Positions 8,621 to 17,576 of a stretch of 64,000 bases of DNA are shown here, in pieces; the stretch's first letter is position 1; each line of letters starts with the position of its first letter. This DNA is from an uncultured eubacterium 1-6. GTDB taxonomy: Bacteria > Bacillota > Clostridia > Lachnospirales > Lachnospiraceae. The stretch lies in the NCBI GenBank assembly GCA_903789595.1, contig CAIFEZ010000011.1:1-64000 (forward strand), given 5' to 3'. Made by a program: the position numbers and the translations under genes. Under the pieces are notes generated by a model that did no database searches, was not told the DNA's origin, and saw only the letters and a list, made by a program, of their open reading frames with translations.

Positions 8621-9952
8621 CTACCTGAGAATTTCCGCTTCGTTCACGGTGCTTCCGTCTCTGACAATGTAATCGTACTGGGAAATTCCGTAGTTTGTGC
8701 CCTCTTTTACCAGGCAGTACTCATCGTTCTGATTGATGATATCAATCTTGCGGAACTGTGCATAGCCGCGGTTGACACAGTAAACACCCTCGAGAGACGC
8801 GGTGGCCCCGATGGTATAGGTGTCGCTGGAATCCGGTTTGAGAATGATATCTCCGGGTTTAAAATCTGCTTCATCCACATAATAGACCTCCTGGCCGGAA
8901 TCATCGGTGGTGCTTTCATACAGATCAGCCGACACAAATGTCGTGGTGGAACCGCTGTTTCCGCTGCCTGTCGTCTGTTTCATGAATCCGTCGGAGTCAT
9001 CATCGCCTCCCGTCGTCAGATAATCGACCGGGATCGTGTAAAATTCCTTTGTGACGATGGCGGAGAGTGGAATCTTCAGTCCGGTATCGGTATTGGTCAC
9101 AAGCTCAATATCCAGGAAACGGTCGTCCGCGTACCGCACCAGTCCGCTGTAGAGGGTGATTTCGGCAAAATGCGTGCCGTCCCTGTCAAACAGTGTCAAA
9201 TCTCCGTTCTCGGAATTTCCGTCCTTGCTGAACTTTACACGGACCGTAGTCTTTGCGGAAAGGGCGGCATACTGTCTGTCACTTAACGGAAACACGAGAT
9301 ACCAGGTGTCGTCGGTCGCGATCCGGTAGATCGGATCACCTTCGGAGACCTTGTCACTGGTCCGAAGCTGGGTGCTCTCATAGGATTTGATATTGAAATC
9401 ATCCGCGGTGACGTCCTGCGGCGTCAGTGTCTCATATCCGTCCGTGGTGTAGGTGATGATGCCGTCGTTGTCCGCTTTGCAGGCGGTCCCGTCGACGTAG
9501 GCAGGGTCGCTGTTGCTGATGATCGTGGAATTCAGGGAGTACTGAAGGTCATATACGGCTCCGAAGTTATCCTCATTGTAGGACCCTGCGAATTCAGAGG
9601 CAAGCTGCCGGACTTTGCTGATATCGGAATCCGCCGGAGTTACCGTGGAGGAGGAATCCGGGCTGGATCCGATGCTGCACACAATATCGTTCCGGGATGC
9701 TCTGGCGCTGTCCTGTGTGTAGTAGCTGACATATCCGGAGGCGGACGCATCGGCAACCTCTTCCGTCCGAAGCGCCAGCGCTGTGTAGGATTCGTTATTG
9801 GAAAGGGTACCTGAGGTTACCATGTATGAGGAAATGTGCTTGGTCGTCGCATAGATAAAGATGGTGATAATCAGATACAGGAAAAGCGCTCCGAAGATCA
9901 CGGTGCCGATATTGAAATTTATTCCGTGTTTTCTCTTAACCTTTTTTGCCAC
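8621..9952 (-). CDS. HlyD-like membrane protein of the sepF cluster
   Basis: This 443-residue protein has a short basic N-terminus and one transmembrane helix (about residues 14-36). A large extracellular region follows with beta-rich segments such as SGYVSYYT and STQLRTSDKVSEGDPIYRI, which resemble the barrel-sandwich fold of HlyD-type adaptor proteins. No ABC transporter or outer-membrane partner is nearby, so an efflux role is not supported; Clostridia often carry such a protein beside sepF. The start is GTG at 9952, preceded by AGGAGG five bases upstream, rather than the ATG at 9967 that lies before that ribosome site. Its function is unknown. Confidence 0.72.
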   Translation of the reverse strand: MAKKVKRKHGINFNIGTVIFGALFLYLIITIFIYATTKHISSYMVTSGTLSNNESYTALALRTEEVADASASGYVSYYTQDSARASRNDIVCSIGSSPDSSSTVTPADSDISKVRQLASEFAGSYNEDNFGAVYDLQYSLNSTIISNSDPAYVDGTACKADNDGIITYTTDGYETLTPQDVTADDFNIKSYESTQLRTSDKVSEGDPIYRIATDDTWYLVFPLSDRQYAALSAKTTVRVKFSKDGNSENGDLTLFDRDGTHFAEITLYSGLVRYADDRFLDIELVTNTDTGLKIPLSAIVTKEFYTIPVDYLTTGGDDDSDGFMKQTTGSGNSGSTTTFVSADLYESTTDDSGQEVYYVDEADFKPGDIILKPDSSDTYTIGATASLEGVYCVNRGYAQFRKIDIINQNDEYCLVKEGTNYGISQYDYIVRDGSTVNEAEILR

Positions 9953-9982
9953 AATAGCCTCCTGCATACGCTTTGACTATTC

Positions 9983-10011
9983 ATTCTAGCATTATCTGAA
10001 ATTTATTACAA
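9983..10011 (-). promoter_or_regulatory. Sigma-A-like promoter for HlyD-like/yggS/sepF
   Basis: On the minus strand TTGTAA, a 17-base spacer, then TAGAAT with an extended TG. The predicted start near 9976 is about 25 bases before the GTG. It probably drives the HlyD-like gene, yggS and sepF. Confidence 0.65.
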
Positions 10012-10030
10012 GCTGGAGACAAAAGAAAGC

Positions 10031-10156
10031 GTTACTGCTCACGGGATATCGTTACTGGTTAACGCGCCACTAAAGCGGCAAAGATTTTACAGCACCTTTG
10101 TCTGAGCATTACTGGCTGTTAAATCCTTGCCCGGTTAATTAAGCGCGAACACTAAA
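10031..10156 (-). repeat. Copy B of dispersed palindromic element
   Basis: This 126-bp partial copy is in reverse orientation. It starts GTTACTGCTCACG and ends GCGAACACTAAA. Its interior (CGGCAAAGATTTTACAGC, TCTGAGCATTACTGGCTGTT) matches the right arm of the copy at 61410-61657, and most of the other arm is missing. The 8 bases before it (AAGAAAGC) and after it (AGGAAAGC) agree at 7 of 8 positions, as expected for a target-site duplication. The gap 9953-10246 holds a promoter, this repeat and a terminator. Confidence 0.8.
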
Positions 10157-10189
10157 AGGAAAGCTGCCGCAGCAGGTGCGGCAGCTTTC
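10153..10189 (-). terminator. Intrinsic terminator after the 141-residue gene
   Basis: A perfect 13-bp stem (GAAAGCTGCCGCA and its complement) with a 5-base loop is followed on the minus strand by CTTTTAG. It overlaps the right flank of repeat copy B, so the end of the element and the terminator abut. Confidence 0.8.
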
Positions 10190-10246
10190 TGAGGTTCCGT
10201 CCGGAGCCGGAAAATTATAGCTTGAAATTCGATACATGAACGGATG

Positions 10247-10672
10247 TTACAGAGCAAGGAGAATCTTTTCCTGCATATCTGCGCTCAGCTCTTCCTTGTC
10301 CATGGACATGCTTATGACAAAGTCAACGTGGAACATGGTGCTGATCTGCTCGAGCTGTTCGATGCAGTCGTCAACCTTGTCCTTATTGTCTTCCAGCTTT
10401 GTCAGCTTCAGGAAGCCATCGAGATACATCTGCTCGATATCACGATTCTGAGAGATGATTCCGCAGATAAAACCGACGAATTCATTGTAGTCCTTTAACG
10501 GGTAAACGGATACATCAATCAGACGGATCTTATTGTTCAGCTCAAGCATATGCTTAGCGCTCTTGTCGAGATATACGATATCTCCGCTGGCCGATTTGAT
10601 TGCTGTATTCACTTTATCCAGAATATATTTGGTTTTCCCTTTTCCCTTTTTGCCTACAATTAATTGAACCAT
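10247..10672 (-). CDS. Small P-loop protein of unknown function
   Basis: This 141-residue cytoplasmic protein has a Walker-A-like loop at its N-terminus (LIVGKKGKGKTKYILDKVN, residues 4-22), a segment VYLDKSAKHMLELN, and a mostly helical acidic C-terminal half. No clear Walker B or known domain is seen. Similar short P-loop proteins occur in many Clostridia, but I do not know an assigned function. The start is ATG at 10672 with GGAGG just upstream. It is monocistronic: a strong promoter lies at 10810-10838 and a terminator at 10153-10189. It may bind ATP or GTP; that is inference only. Confidence 0.75.
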   Translation of the reverse strand: MVQLIVGKKGKGKTKYILDKVNTAIKSASGDIVYLDKSAKHMLELNNKIRLIDVSVYPLKDYNEFVGFICGIISQNRDIEQMYLDGFLKLTKLEDNKDKVDDCIEQLEQISTMFHVDFVISMSMDKEELSADMQEKILLAL

Positions 10673-10809
10673 GGCTGATTCCTCCTTGAACTGTATCGTA
10701 ATATGAAATACAAAGGTATCGCATAAATTCCCGAAAAGCTGTGACTTTGACGCAGCCTGTCACGATTTAATTGTCTTTTTGACTAAAATCGTTTCGGGTT
10801 GATGGTTTA

Positions 10810-10838
10810 ATTATAGTGTATTTACACAAAAAAGGCAA
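10810..10838 (-). promoter_or_regulatory. Sigma-A-like promoter for the small P-loop gene
   Basis: On the minus strand TTGCCT, a 17-base spacer, then a perfect TATAAT. The expected start is near 10803, leaving a 5' leader of about 130 bases before the ATG at 10672. Confidence 0.75.
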
Positions 10839-10857
10839 GACACTTTCCTTATTTTCA

Positions 10858-12114
10858 TCAGGAAGCGGAGGAAACGCTCTCTCCGGGTTCGGAGGATGAA
10901 GATACCGCTTCTGTTGATGAGGATGCGTCCCCTGATGTCGAGGATGATGTATTCGCGGCGGCAGAGGACGTGTCTGAATTCGTCAGGCTGAGCAGCTTGC
11001 TCATGTCGCCGTACAGTGTGTCCTTTGTGTCGGCTCCGGTTACAATCGCGATGAAAGGAACACCGTAGCCGTTCTGCACCACAAGTGCCAGGCAGGAACC
11101 GGCTTCATCTGTTGTGCCGGTCTTGCTCGCGAGGATCTGCACATTGGATGGCAGCGAATAGGTTCCGTCCAGATATTCATCGGTTGTGGTGGACAGGAAG
11201 GTGCTCTCTCCTTCCGTTCCGGTTACGCTGGTCTGATATTGTGACTGCGATGCGATTTTTGAAAAATCGGGATAATCCTGGTAGGCGCGGTTCAGCATCA
11301 GATAGATGTCGTACGGCGTCGTGTAGTGATTGTCATCGTGAAGACCCGACGGGTTCACAAAGTTGGTCCCCGTCATGCCGAGCTTCTGCGCTTCTGTGTT
11401 CATCATCTGCACAAAGGTGTCCACGCTGCCGCCGACGGTCCGCGCGATCGCCATGGCGGCGTCGTTCGCGGAGTATACCAGAAGCAGGTTCAGCAGATCA
11501 TTCAGGGTAACCTTGTCTCCGACCTCGAGCTGACTGGACTGTGCGTCCTCGCCAAGCTGAAAATCCGCATCGGTCATTGTGACCTGCTGGGTGAGGTCTG
11601 TTCCGCTCTCAAACGTCACGAGTGCTGTCATAATCTTCGTCAGGCTGGCGGGGTAGATTTTGTCATAGATGCCTTTGGCATAGAGGCTTGTATGATCCTC
11701 GATATTAAACAGAAGCGCGCGTTCATCATCCTCGGTGAGGCTGAGGCTTCCCGATCCGACCTCGGATTTGGAGCAGACAATTCCCTCGGTCTCTGTATAA
11801 TTCGATGTACTCTGCAGTGTGAAGGGAGAAAGCTCCTCGGCTCCGTTCTGTGCGGAGAGGTTATAGGCCTCGGATGTGTCGAGTGCAGCGTTTTTTGTAT
11901 AGACCAGATGGATCAGGACGGCAGCCAGCACGATGATCACTGTTATGAAAACAGCCGCTGTCCGATGCAGGAGACGCTGTCGTCTGCGGCGGGCATTTCG
12001 GCTGTATTTTCGGTTATGCTTTCTCTCCGGCTCCGGATTCGGCGTTCGGTTGTGCTTTCTCTCCGGCTCCGGATTCGACGATGTCCGGTTTGAATGTTTC
12101 TCCTGTGTAGACAT
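10858..12114 (-). CDS. dacA: D-alanyl-D-alanine carboxypeptidase (PBP5/DacA family)
   Basis: This enzyme trims the terminal D-alanine from peptidoglycan stem peptides. The 418-residue protein has an Arg/Lys-rich cytoplasmic N-terminus, one membrane anchor (FITVIIVLAAVLIHLV, about residues 60-75), and the three serine-DD-peptidase motifs: SLTKIM (SxxK), YSANDAA (SxN) and ASKTGTT (KTG). A Ser/Thr-rich tail ends the protein. The usual C-terminal membrane helix of PBP5 is absent, so anchoring is N-terminal. The ATG at 12114 follows GGAGG. Its first 34 codons overlap the rodA 3' end in another frame. It ends the mre-PBP2-rodA operon. Confidence 0.9.
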   Translation of the reverse strand: MSTQEKHSNRTSSNPEPERKHNRTPNPEPERKHNRKYSRNARRRRQRLLHRTAAVFITVIIVLAAVLIHLVYTKNAALDTSEAYNLSAQNGAEELSPFTLQSTSNYTETEGIVCSKSEVGSGSLSLTEDDERALLFNIEDHTSLYAKGIYDKIYPASLTKIMTALVTFESGTDLTQQVTMTDADFQLGEDAQSSQLEVGDKVTLNDLLNLLLVYSANDAAMAIARTVGGSVDTFVQMMNTEAQKLGMTGTNFVNPSGLHDDNHYTTPYDIYLMLNRAYQDYPDFSKIASQSQYQTSVTGTEGESTFLSTTTDEYLDGTYSLPSNVQILASKTGTTDEAGSCLALVVQNGYGVPFIAIVTGADTKDTLYGDMSKLLSLTNSDTSSAAANTSSSTSGDASSSTEAVSSSSEPGESVSSAS

Positions 12115-13240
12115 ATTTTCCTCCATAGTCAAAATATTTTTTGCGCTGCAGACTGATATTCATCACGACTCCCATGCCGATGTACAGACTGATCAGAGAG
12201 GTCAGGCCGTAGCTCACGAAAGGAAGCGGCGTTCCGGTATTGGGAAGGAGACCTGTCGCGACACAAATATTGATAAAACCCTGTATGGCGATCAGGCTTC
12301 CCATACCGTAACAGACCAGGGTGCCGGACAGATCCTTTGCCTCCTTTCCGGCCTTGAAGCACAGCAGGATGATCAGGAAAAGGAGGATGACAATGAGGGC
12401 GCTTCCGAGGAAGCCCAGCTCCTCTCCCGCTACCGCGAAGATGAAGTCATTCTGAATTTCGGAAATGAAATTTCCGCTGTTTGCGGAGAGCTCGGTGTTG
12501 TTCAGCCCCTTTCCGGTGACCTGACCGGAGCCGATCGCCATGATCGAGTTCTGCTGCTGCATTTTCGAGTCCGAGTATTCCTCGCTGTCATCGGAGCTGA
12601 GGAAGGTCATGATACGGTCCTTCTGATAATCATCGACGATGTGAAGATCGGTTTTGACGATCAGGAAAAACATCACCAGTACAACCGGAACGATCACCGC
12701 AAGGATGATGCCGATTTTTTTGTAGCTGAGTCCCGCGCCGAAATACATCAGGGCGAAGACGATGGCCATCGTGATGGTGTTCTTCAAATCCGGCTGGCTC
12801 AGGATGAGAAACAGCGGGAATGCCAGAAGAATGATGGAGCGGAAAACGGTCTTCCAGGAGTTCAGGTCCTTCTCATGGTTCATGAAATACATGGAGAAAA
12901 ACAGGATAATCATGATTTTGCACAGCTCGGTCGGCTGGAACTGGAAGCCTCCGATATTGATCCAGCGCGCCGCGCCGAGTGCCGTCGTTCCGAACAGACG
13001 AACCATGATCAGCAGCAGGATGTTGATCATGTAAATGACCCAGTAAAAATGCAGAATCCAGCTGTAGTCAATCAGAGAGATCACGATCATGAGGGCAAGT
13101 CCCAGCAGAAAGCCCATCAGCTGCCTGCTCCTCAGTGTCGGATCGGCGGAGCCGACGAGGACCACTCCGATTGAGCTGATGATGATCAGCAGAATCATCA
13201 GCATGAAATTGTAATCTTTGAGTTTATATAACTTCAGCAT
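12014..13240 (-). CDS. rodA: Peptidoglycan glycosyltransferase RodA (SEDS family)
   Basis: This SEDS-family polymerase makes glycan strands from lipid II together with its partner PBP2 during side-wall growth. The 408-residue protein has about ten hydrophobic segments and conserved stretches GAARWINIGGFQFQPTELCKIMIILF, AVAGEELGFLGSALIV and NTGTPLPFVSYGLTSL. It follows PBP2 by 30 bases and mreBCD, so RodA is favoured over FtsW. Its last 34 codons overlap dacA and end in a short repeat (ESGAGEKA twice) created by a 36-base duplication. That C-terminal tail is not part of the family core. Confidence 0.92.
   Translation of the reverse strand: MLKLYKLKDYNFMLMILLIIISSIGVVLVGSADPTLRSRQLMGFLLGLALMIVISLIDYSWILHFYWVIYMINILLLIMVRLFGTTALGAARWINIGGFQFQPTELCKIMIILFFSMYFMNHEKDLNSWKTVFRSIILLAFPLFLILSQPDLKNTITMAIVFALMYFGAGLSYKKIGIILAVIVPVVLVMFFLIVKTDLHIVDDYQKDRIMTFLSSDDSEEYSDSKMQQQNSIMAIGSGQVTGKGLNNTELSANSGNFISEIQNDFIFAVAGEELGFLGSALIVILLFLIILLCFKAGKEAKDLSGTLVCYGMGSLIAIQGFINICVATGLLPNTGTPLPFVSYGLTSLISLYIGMGVVMNISLQRKKYFDYGGKYVYTGETFKPDIVESGAGEKAQPNAESGAGEKA
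12018..12077. repeat. Direct repeat inside the rodA/dacA overlap
   Basis: A 24-bp sequence (GCTTTCTCTCCGGCTCCGGA plus TTCG) occurs at 12018-12041 and again at 12054-12077, a 36-base period. Both genes read through it in different frames, giving ESGAGEKA twice in RodA and PNPEPERKHNR twice in DacA. Confidence 0.85.
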
Positions 13241-13270
13241 TCGACATAGTCCTTCTGTGTGCGGGCCGGC

Positions 13271-16219
13271 TTAGTCGGCGACAATTTTCTTTGTGATCGA
13301 ATCTGTATTCGCGTGTTTCACGATGATATTTTCCTCGGAATCCAGATTGAAGTAATACCGGAGAGTATCTCTTGCCACAAGGCTTGCGTTTGTGGATCCG
13401 TATCCGTTGGCGATGCGGACGGCAAATGCGACGTCATCGTAGGAGGTGCTGTTCTTTGCGCCGCTTGTGAATCCGATGACCAGGCCGTGATCCGCGCGCA
13501 GCATGGATTCCTGTGCCGTTCCGGTCTTGGCGTATACAGTGATGGTGCTGGAAAATCCGGGCCATACCGTCGCATCGTTTGATACAACACCGGCCATTCC
13601 CTCATCGATCAGATCCCAGGTGGTGCTGCTGATGGAATCTGCTGTGCTGAGCGTCTTCGCCTCGTTCTGCGTCAGGGTATTGCCGTTCGTGTCCGCGGTC
13701 TTGTCGATCAGAGTCAGATCTCTGCAGACGCCTCTGTCGGCGACGGTCGCCGCGTACCTTGCGAGCTGGGTGGTCGTATACTGATGCGTGCCCTGTCCGA
13801 TGGAGGAAGGAATCGGAAGGCTGTCTGACACATGCGGATCCGATTCGGAGATCTCGATCCCCGTTCCCTCATTCAGGCCGAACATAGCGGCGTATTCCTG
13901 TTCCTTCGCAAGAGCGGTGTCCTGATCGTAATTTTCACTGCTGTCCAGTCCCAGATCAAAGCCGACAGTACAGAAGAAGACGTTGCACGAATTTGTGATT
14001 CCGCCGACCACATTCAGGTAGCCGTGGCCGTTGCTGTTCCAGCAGGCGACACGGTCCGAGTCGGACAGGAACGATATATCCTTTCCGAAGACGCCTGTGC
14101 AGTCAATCAGCGTCGAGCCGTCGATCACGCCTTCCGTAAGACCCGCGGCAGCCATGACCGGCTTGAAGGTAGATCCGGGAGCCGTGAGCTGCTGGGTCGC
14201 CTTATTGTAGAACGGCGTGGAAAGATCGGTGTTCAGTTTATTGTAATAATCGGTGTCCATATCGTTGGCCAGACGGTTGTTGTCATAGCCCGGATAGGAG
14301 ACACAGGCGCGGACCTGTCCGGTATTCGGATCCGTGATGACGATGGAACCCGAGCAGGGATCCAGCGCGAGCATGGCAGGCGTGATTTCCAGACTGTAGA
14401 TTTTATTGTACAGAAGCTGATAGGCGCTGGTAGATCCGCTCTCAAAAGAAGCGTAATCAGAGTCGTCCTTCGAGAGAATCCCCTGGTCGTACAGGATTTG
14501 CATGATAACCTTCGGCTCCAGCACATCATCCTGAAGCAGATACTTGTACAGAAGCTTGTGGAAGGCCTTTTCTCCGGTTATGTGACTTGTTATGAAATCG
14601 ATCACTGCCTGATAGATTTCCTCAGAGGTCAGGTAAGAAGAATCCTTGTCGCTGAGCTTGGATACATCGATCCAGCTGTTATTCGCCGCGTACAGGAGAA
14701 AGTCGCGGGGACTCATGGAACCGTCTTTGAAGTATGCCTGGTAGGTGGCATCATCCGTGCTCATCGATGAGCTGCTGAGAACACCGTATTCCGTTGTGAG
14801 AAAATCGGAAATCAGATAATCAAAGACCGCCTTCTGCTCGTCGGTCAGATCGGAATATTTTGCGGCACTGCTGCTGTTCAGCTGTCCGGTGATCCAGTTC
14901 ACCGTGTCACTCTGGCTGGAGTCAAGTGCTGCCTGCGCCTTTTTCTCTGCCTCTGTCGCGCCGTTATCGGAGAACTGATCGATATCGATGATGCTGTTCT
15001 CAATCAGCGCGTTGTAGCAGTCGTAGCTGGCGATGGAAATGGTGTCGTTGTCCGCAAGGCTTGACGCGTCCACTGATTTGGCGTCAGTCAGATTGGTCAG
15101 GAGGATGCCCGCGATTCTCTCTTCGAGAATCTGGTAGGCTGCCTGCTGAAGCTCACTGTCAATGGTGAGATAGACATCATTGCCCTTCGTTGGCTGGACA
15201 AGAGAATCGGTGTTTTCCGAGACAACCTTTCCGAGGTTGTTGATCGTGACCTCCTCGGATCCGTCAGTACCCTGCAGCGTGCTTTCCATGGCCTTTTCGA
15301 TGCCTGCCTTGCCGACGATTGAGTTGCTGTTGTAGCGGGTATCGCCGGAGCCGTAATCTTCGAGCTCGTCTGAAGAGATTTTTCCGGTGTAGCCGACAAT
15401 CGGTGCCATAGCCTCTCCGCCGCTGTATACACGGATATAGTCCTCGGCGATTTCCACGCCCTGCAGAGAATCGGCATTTTCTTTCACGGCCGCGACGGTG
15501 CTGTCGGAGACATTTGTCGCGACGGTGACCGCGACATAGCGCTGGTAGCTGACCAGACTGAGCTGATAGCGGACCACAATGATATCCAGTGCCTCTTCTT
15601 TAGTAAGCGTCTCGGGAAGTCCGTACGCGGCAAGCTCCTCAGTGGTATATGGCTCATCCTCGTCCGTCAGGCCGTAGTACTTGGAGCTGCTCAGATCCTC
15701 GACGATCTTGTCCGGAGAAGCGTCAGCCTCCCCCGACTTCAGCTCGTCAGTGGTCTGATAGCCGTAGATGTCCGCGCGGAACCGCTGAATCGTAGTGGTA
15801 TTGTCCGTATCGAAGGCGTAGTTTCCGTCGGAACCGATGACAATGTGAAAGTCATGCGACGGGGTGTCGCCGTTGGAGCGGATCATCTGCGTCAGGCGGT
15901 AAATCTCTCCGTTCAGAGACAGATTTTTCTGACGCGTGGTGTCGTAGGAACCGTTGTCTTCTATGGTCACGTTGTTGGCCAGCTCATTGGACGCGATGAG
16001 TTTCCCGTTTACGTCATAGATGTTGCCCCGGGTGCTTTTCAGCGTGCGCGTGGCGGTCGTCATGACCGTGAAGCTGTCCGCATAGTCCTTTCCGCGGATC
16101 ACCTGCAGATGGAACAGCCGCGTGAGAAGAATCAGCGCAAGAACGGCAAAAAGCAGAACGAGAATCAGTCCTCTTCTGCTGAAAAAACGGATGAATGATT
16201 TTTTTATCTTCTTAACCAA
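13271..16219 (-). CDS. mrdA: Penicillin-binding protein 2 (elongation transpeptidase)
   Basis: This class B PBP cross-links peptidoglycan during elongation. The 982-residue protein has a short cytoplasmic tail, one membrane helix (about residues 16-33), a dimerisation domain, and a transpeptidase domain with GSTFKPV (SxxK), TNSCNVF (SxN) and YAKTGTAQES (KTG). It is longer than the roughly 600-700 residues of typical PBP2, because of an inserted region between about residues 350 and 610 that is rich in helices, Ser, Asp and Tyr. It overlaps mreD by 16 bases and precedes rodA. Confidence 0.93.
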   Translation of the reverse strand: MVKKIKKSFIRFFSRRGLILVLLFAVLALILLTRLFHLQVIRGKDYADSFTVMTTATRTLKSTRGNIYDVNGKLIASNELANNVTIEDNGSYDTTRQKNLSLNGEIYRLTQMIRSNGDTPSHDFHIVIGSDGNYAFDTDNTTTIQRFRADIYGYQTTDELKSGEADASPDKIVEDLSSSKYYGLTDEDEPYTTEELAAYGLPETLTKEEALDIIVVRYQLSLVSYQRYVAVTVATNVSDSTVAAVKENADSLQGVEIAEDYIRVYSGGEAMAPIVGYTGKISSDELEDYGSGDTRYNSNSIVGKAGIEKAMESTLQGTDGSEEVTINNLGKVVSENTDSLVQPTKGNDVYLTIDSELQQAAYQILEERIAGILLTNLTDAKSVDASSLADNDTISIASYDCYNALIENSIIDIDQFSDNGATEAEKKAQAALDSSQSDTVNWITGQLNSSSAAKYSDLTDEQKAVFDYLISDFLTTEYGVLSSSSMSTDDATYQAYFKDGSMSPRDFLLYAANNSWIDVSKLSDKDSSYLTSEEIYQAVIDFITSHITGEKAFHKLLYKYLLQDDVLEPKVIMQILYDQGILSKDDSDYASFESGSTSAYQLLYNKIYSLEITPAMLALDPCSGSIVITDPNTGQVRACVSYPGYDNNRLANDMDTDYYNKLNTDLSTPFYNKATQQLTAPGSTFKPVMAAAGLTEGVIDGSTLIDCTGVFGKDISFLSDSDRVACWNSNGHGYLNVVGGITNSCNVFFCTVGFDLGLDSSENYDQDTALAKEQEYAAMFGLNEGTGIEISESDPHVSDSLPIPSSIGQGTHQYTTTQLARYAATVADRGVCRDLTLIDKTADTNGNTLTQNEAKTLSTADSISSTTWDLIDEGMAGVVSNDATVWPGFSSTITVYAKTGTAQESMLRADHGLVIGFTSGAKNSTSYDDVAFAVRIANGYGSTNASLVARDTLRYYFNLDSEENIIVKHANTDSITKKIVAD

Positions 16220-16731
16220 GGTGATTGTTCTTCCTCCAGTTCATTGGCAGTGATCTTCCTGTTCAGCCAGTGGTACAGGAAATACAGCGGAATCGTGAAG
16301 AGGACGGTGCAGACCGCCTCCGGAAGAATCGTGTGGATCATGCTCGACCCGAGCGTCAGGCTCGTGCCCTTCACAAAGCGGACCAGGTAGCAGGCAAGGC
16401 CGTAGACAATGTCACTGATCCCCACTGCGACCAGGGGAACCCTGATGTCCTCGTCAAAAAACACCTTGAACAGAAATCCGTTAAAGTATCCGATATACAG
16501 AAGAATGAGCGCGGTGAGTCCGAAAATCCTGCCGCAGAAGAGATCCAGGATCAATCCGAAGAGAAAGCCGGTCCACATGCCGGATTTCTTTCCCCGCATG
16601 AATCCCATGGAACATGTCAGGATCAGCGCCAGATTCGGCACAGGAAGAACAGACGGCAGGACCAGGCTCATCGAGGACTGCACCAGAAAGGTAACAATAA
16701 TAATCAGAAAAATACAGATATTTTTCTTCAT
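16204..16731 (-). CDS. mreD: Rod shape-determining protein MreD
   Basis: This small integral membrane component of the elongasome has 175 residues and five or six hydrophobic segments (IFLIIIVTFLVQSSMSLVL, LALILTCSMGFM, MWTGFLFGLILDLFCG and others). The WTGFLFGLILDLF block is the conserved MreD core. The identity rests largely on that motif and on its place between mreC and PBP2. The start overlaps the mreC stop by four bases and the stop overlaps PBP2 by 16 bases. Confidence 0.9.
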   Translation of the reverse strand: MKKNICIFLIIIVTFLVQSSMSLVLPSVLPVPNLALILTCSMGFMRGKKSGMWTGFLFGLILDLFCGRIFGLTALILLYIGYFNGFLFKVFFDEDIRVPLVAVGISDIVYGLACYLVRFVKGTSLTLGSSMIHTILPEAVCTVLFTIPLYFLYHWLNRKITANELEEEQSPWLRR

Positions 16732-17576
16732 TGATCAGCGGTCTCCTTCAGCTGCTTGATGATGAGAACGGTGTTCAGGGACTGGAAATCTACAGCGGGG
16801 ATGACATAGCCTGTCTTTGTCAGAAGGTTGGAGTCATCCTGAACCGAATCCACATAACCGATCAGAATTCCCGGGAGGTATTTGTCACTGATATTTGAGG
16901 TGACGACACGCTCTCCCGTGGAGACGGATGCGTCTGTTCTGAGCTCGCTCAGCGCGAGCTTACCGGATTCGATCAGGGACAGACTGCCTGTGACAATGCA
17001 GTTTTCCGAGGAATCCAGAAGCATGGCGCTCACATTGTTGTCGTCATCGATAATGGAGCGGACGGTAGCCCAGTTCTTTCCGACCTCAGTGACTATGCCT
17101 GCAAGACCGCCGTCGGAGATGACGTTCATATCAACTGCCACGCCGTCGTCTGTGCCGCGGTTCACGGTGAAGGTGTTGTACCAGTTTCCGGATCCCTTGG
17201 CGATGACGGATGCCGCGACCTTGTCGTAGTCATTGTAATCCTGATCCAGCTGGTACAGCTTCCGGAGATCCTCCAGTTCCTTGGTGTTCTCGGTCAGAAC
17301 CGTGTTCTCCTCTTCCAGATCCGCGACCTTGCTCTTCAGTTCCTCGTTCTCCTGAGCCAGCTGTCTGGCGTTCTTCTGTCCGATTCGCTGTCCGTTCAGC
17401 CAGTCCCCGACCTTGTTGATTCCGGTCTGCAGCGGCACCAGAAGGGTTCCGGCAGCATTCCGCAGCGGAGATATGGAAATGACCTGGCTGCCGGTCAGCA
17501 TAGCCAGCGCGATGCAGATGATTGTGAGAATGACAAGCAGATATCTGCTTTTAATATGCGTACCCTTTTTCTTCAT
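16728..17576 (-). CDS. mreC: Rod shape-determining protein MreC
   Basis: MreC is a membrane-anchored scaffold that activates the PBP2-RodA synthase. The 282-residue protein has an N-terminal basic tail, one membrane helix (YLLVILTIICIALAMLTGS), a coiled coil (QENEELKSKVADLEEENTVL, about residues 85-115), and the beta-rich MreC core (VIAKGSGNWYNTFTVNRGTDDG, ISDGGLAGIVTEVG). The ATG at 17576 overlaps the mreB stop (ATGA); the in-frame start at 17651 would reach into mreB. It belongs to radC-mreBCD-PBP2-rodA-dacA. Confidence 0.92.
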   Translation of the reverse strand: MKKKGTHIKSRYLLVILTIICIALAMLTGSQVISISPLRNAAGTLLVPLQTGINKVGDWLNGQRIGQKNARQLAQENEELKSKVADLEEENTVLTENTKELEDLRKLYQLDQDYNDYDKVAASVIAKGSGNWYNTFTVNRGTDDGVAVDMNVISDGGLAGIVTEVGKNWATVRSIIDDDNNVSAMLLDSSENCIVTGSLSLIESGKLALSELRTDASVSTGERVVTSNISDKYLPGILIGYVDSVQDDSNLLTKTGYVIPAVDFQSLNTVLIIKQLKETADQ

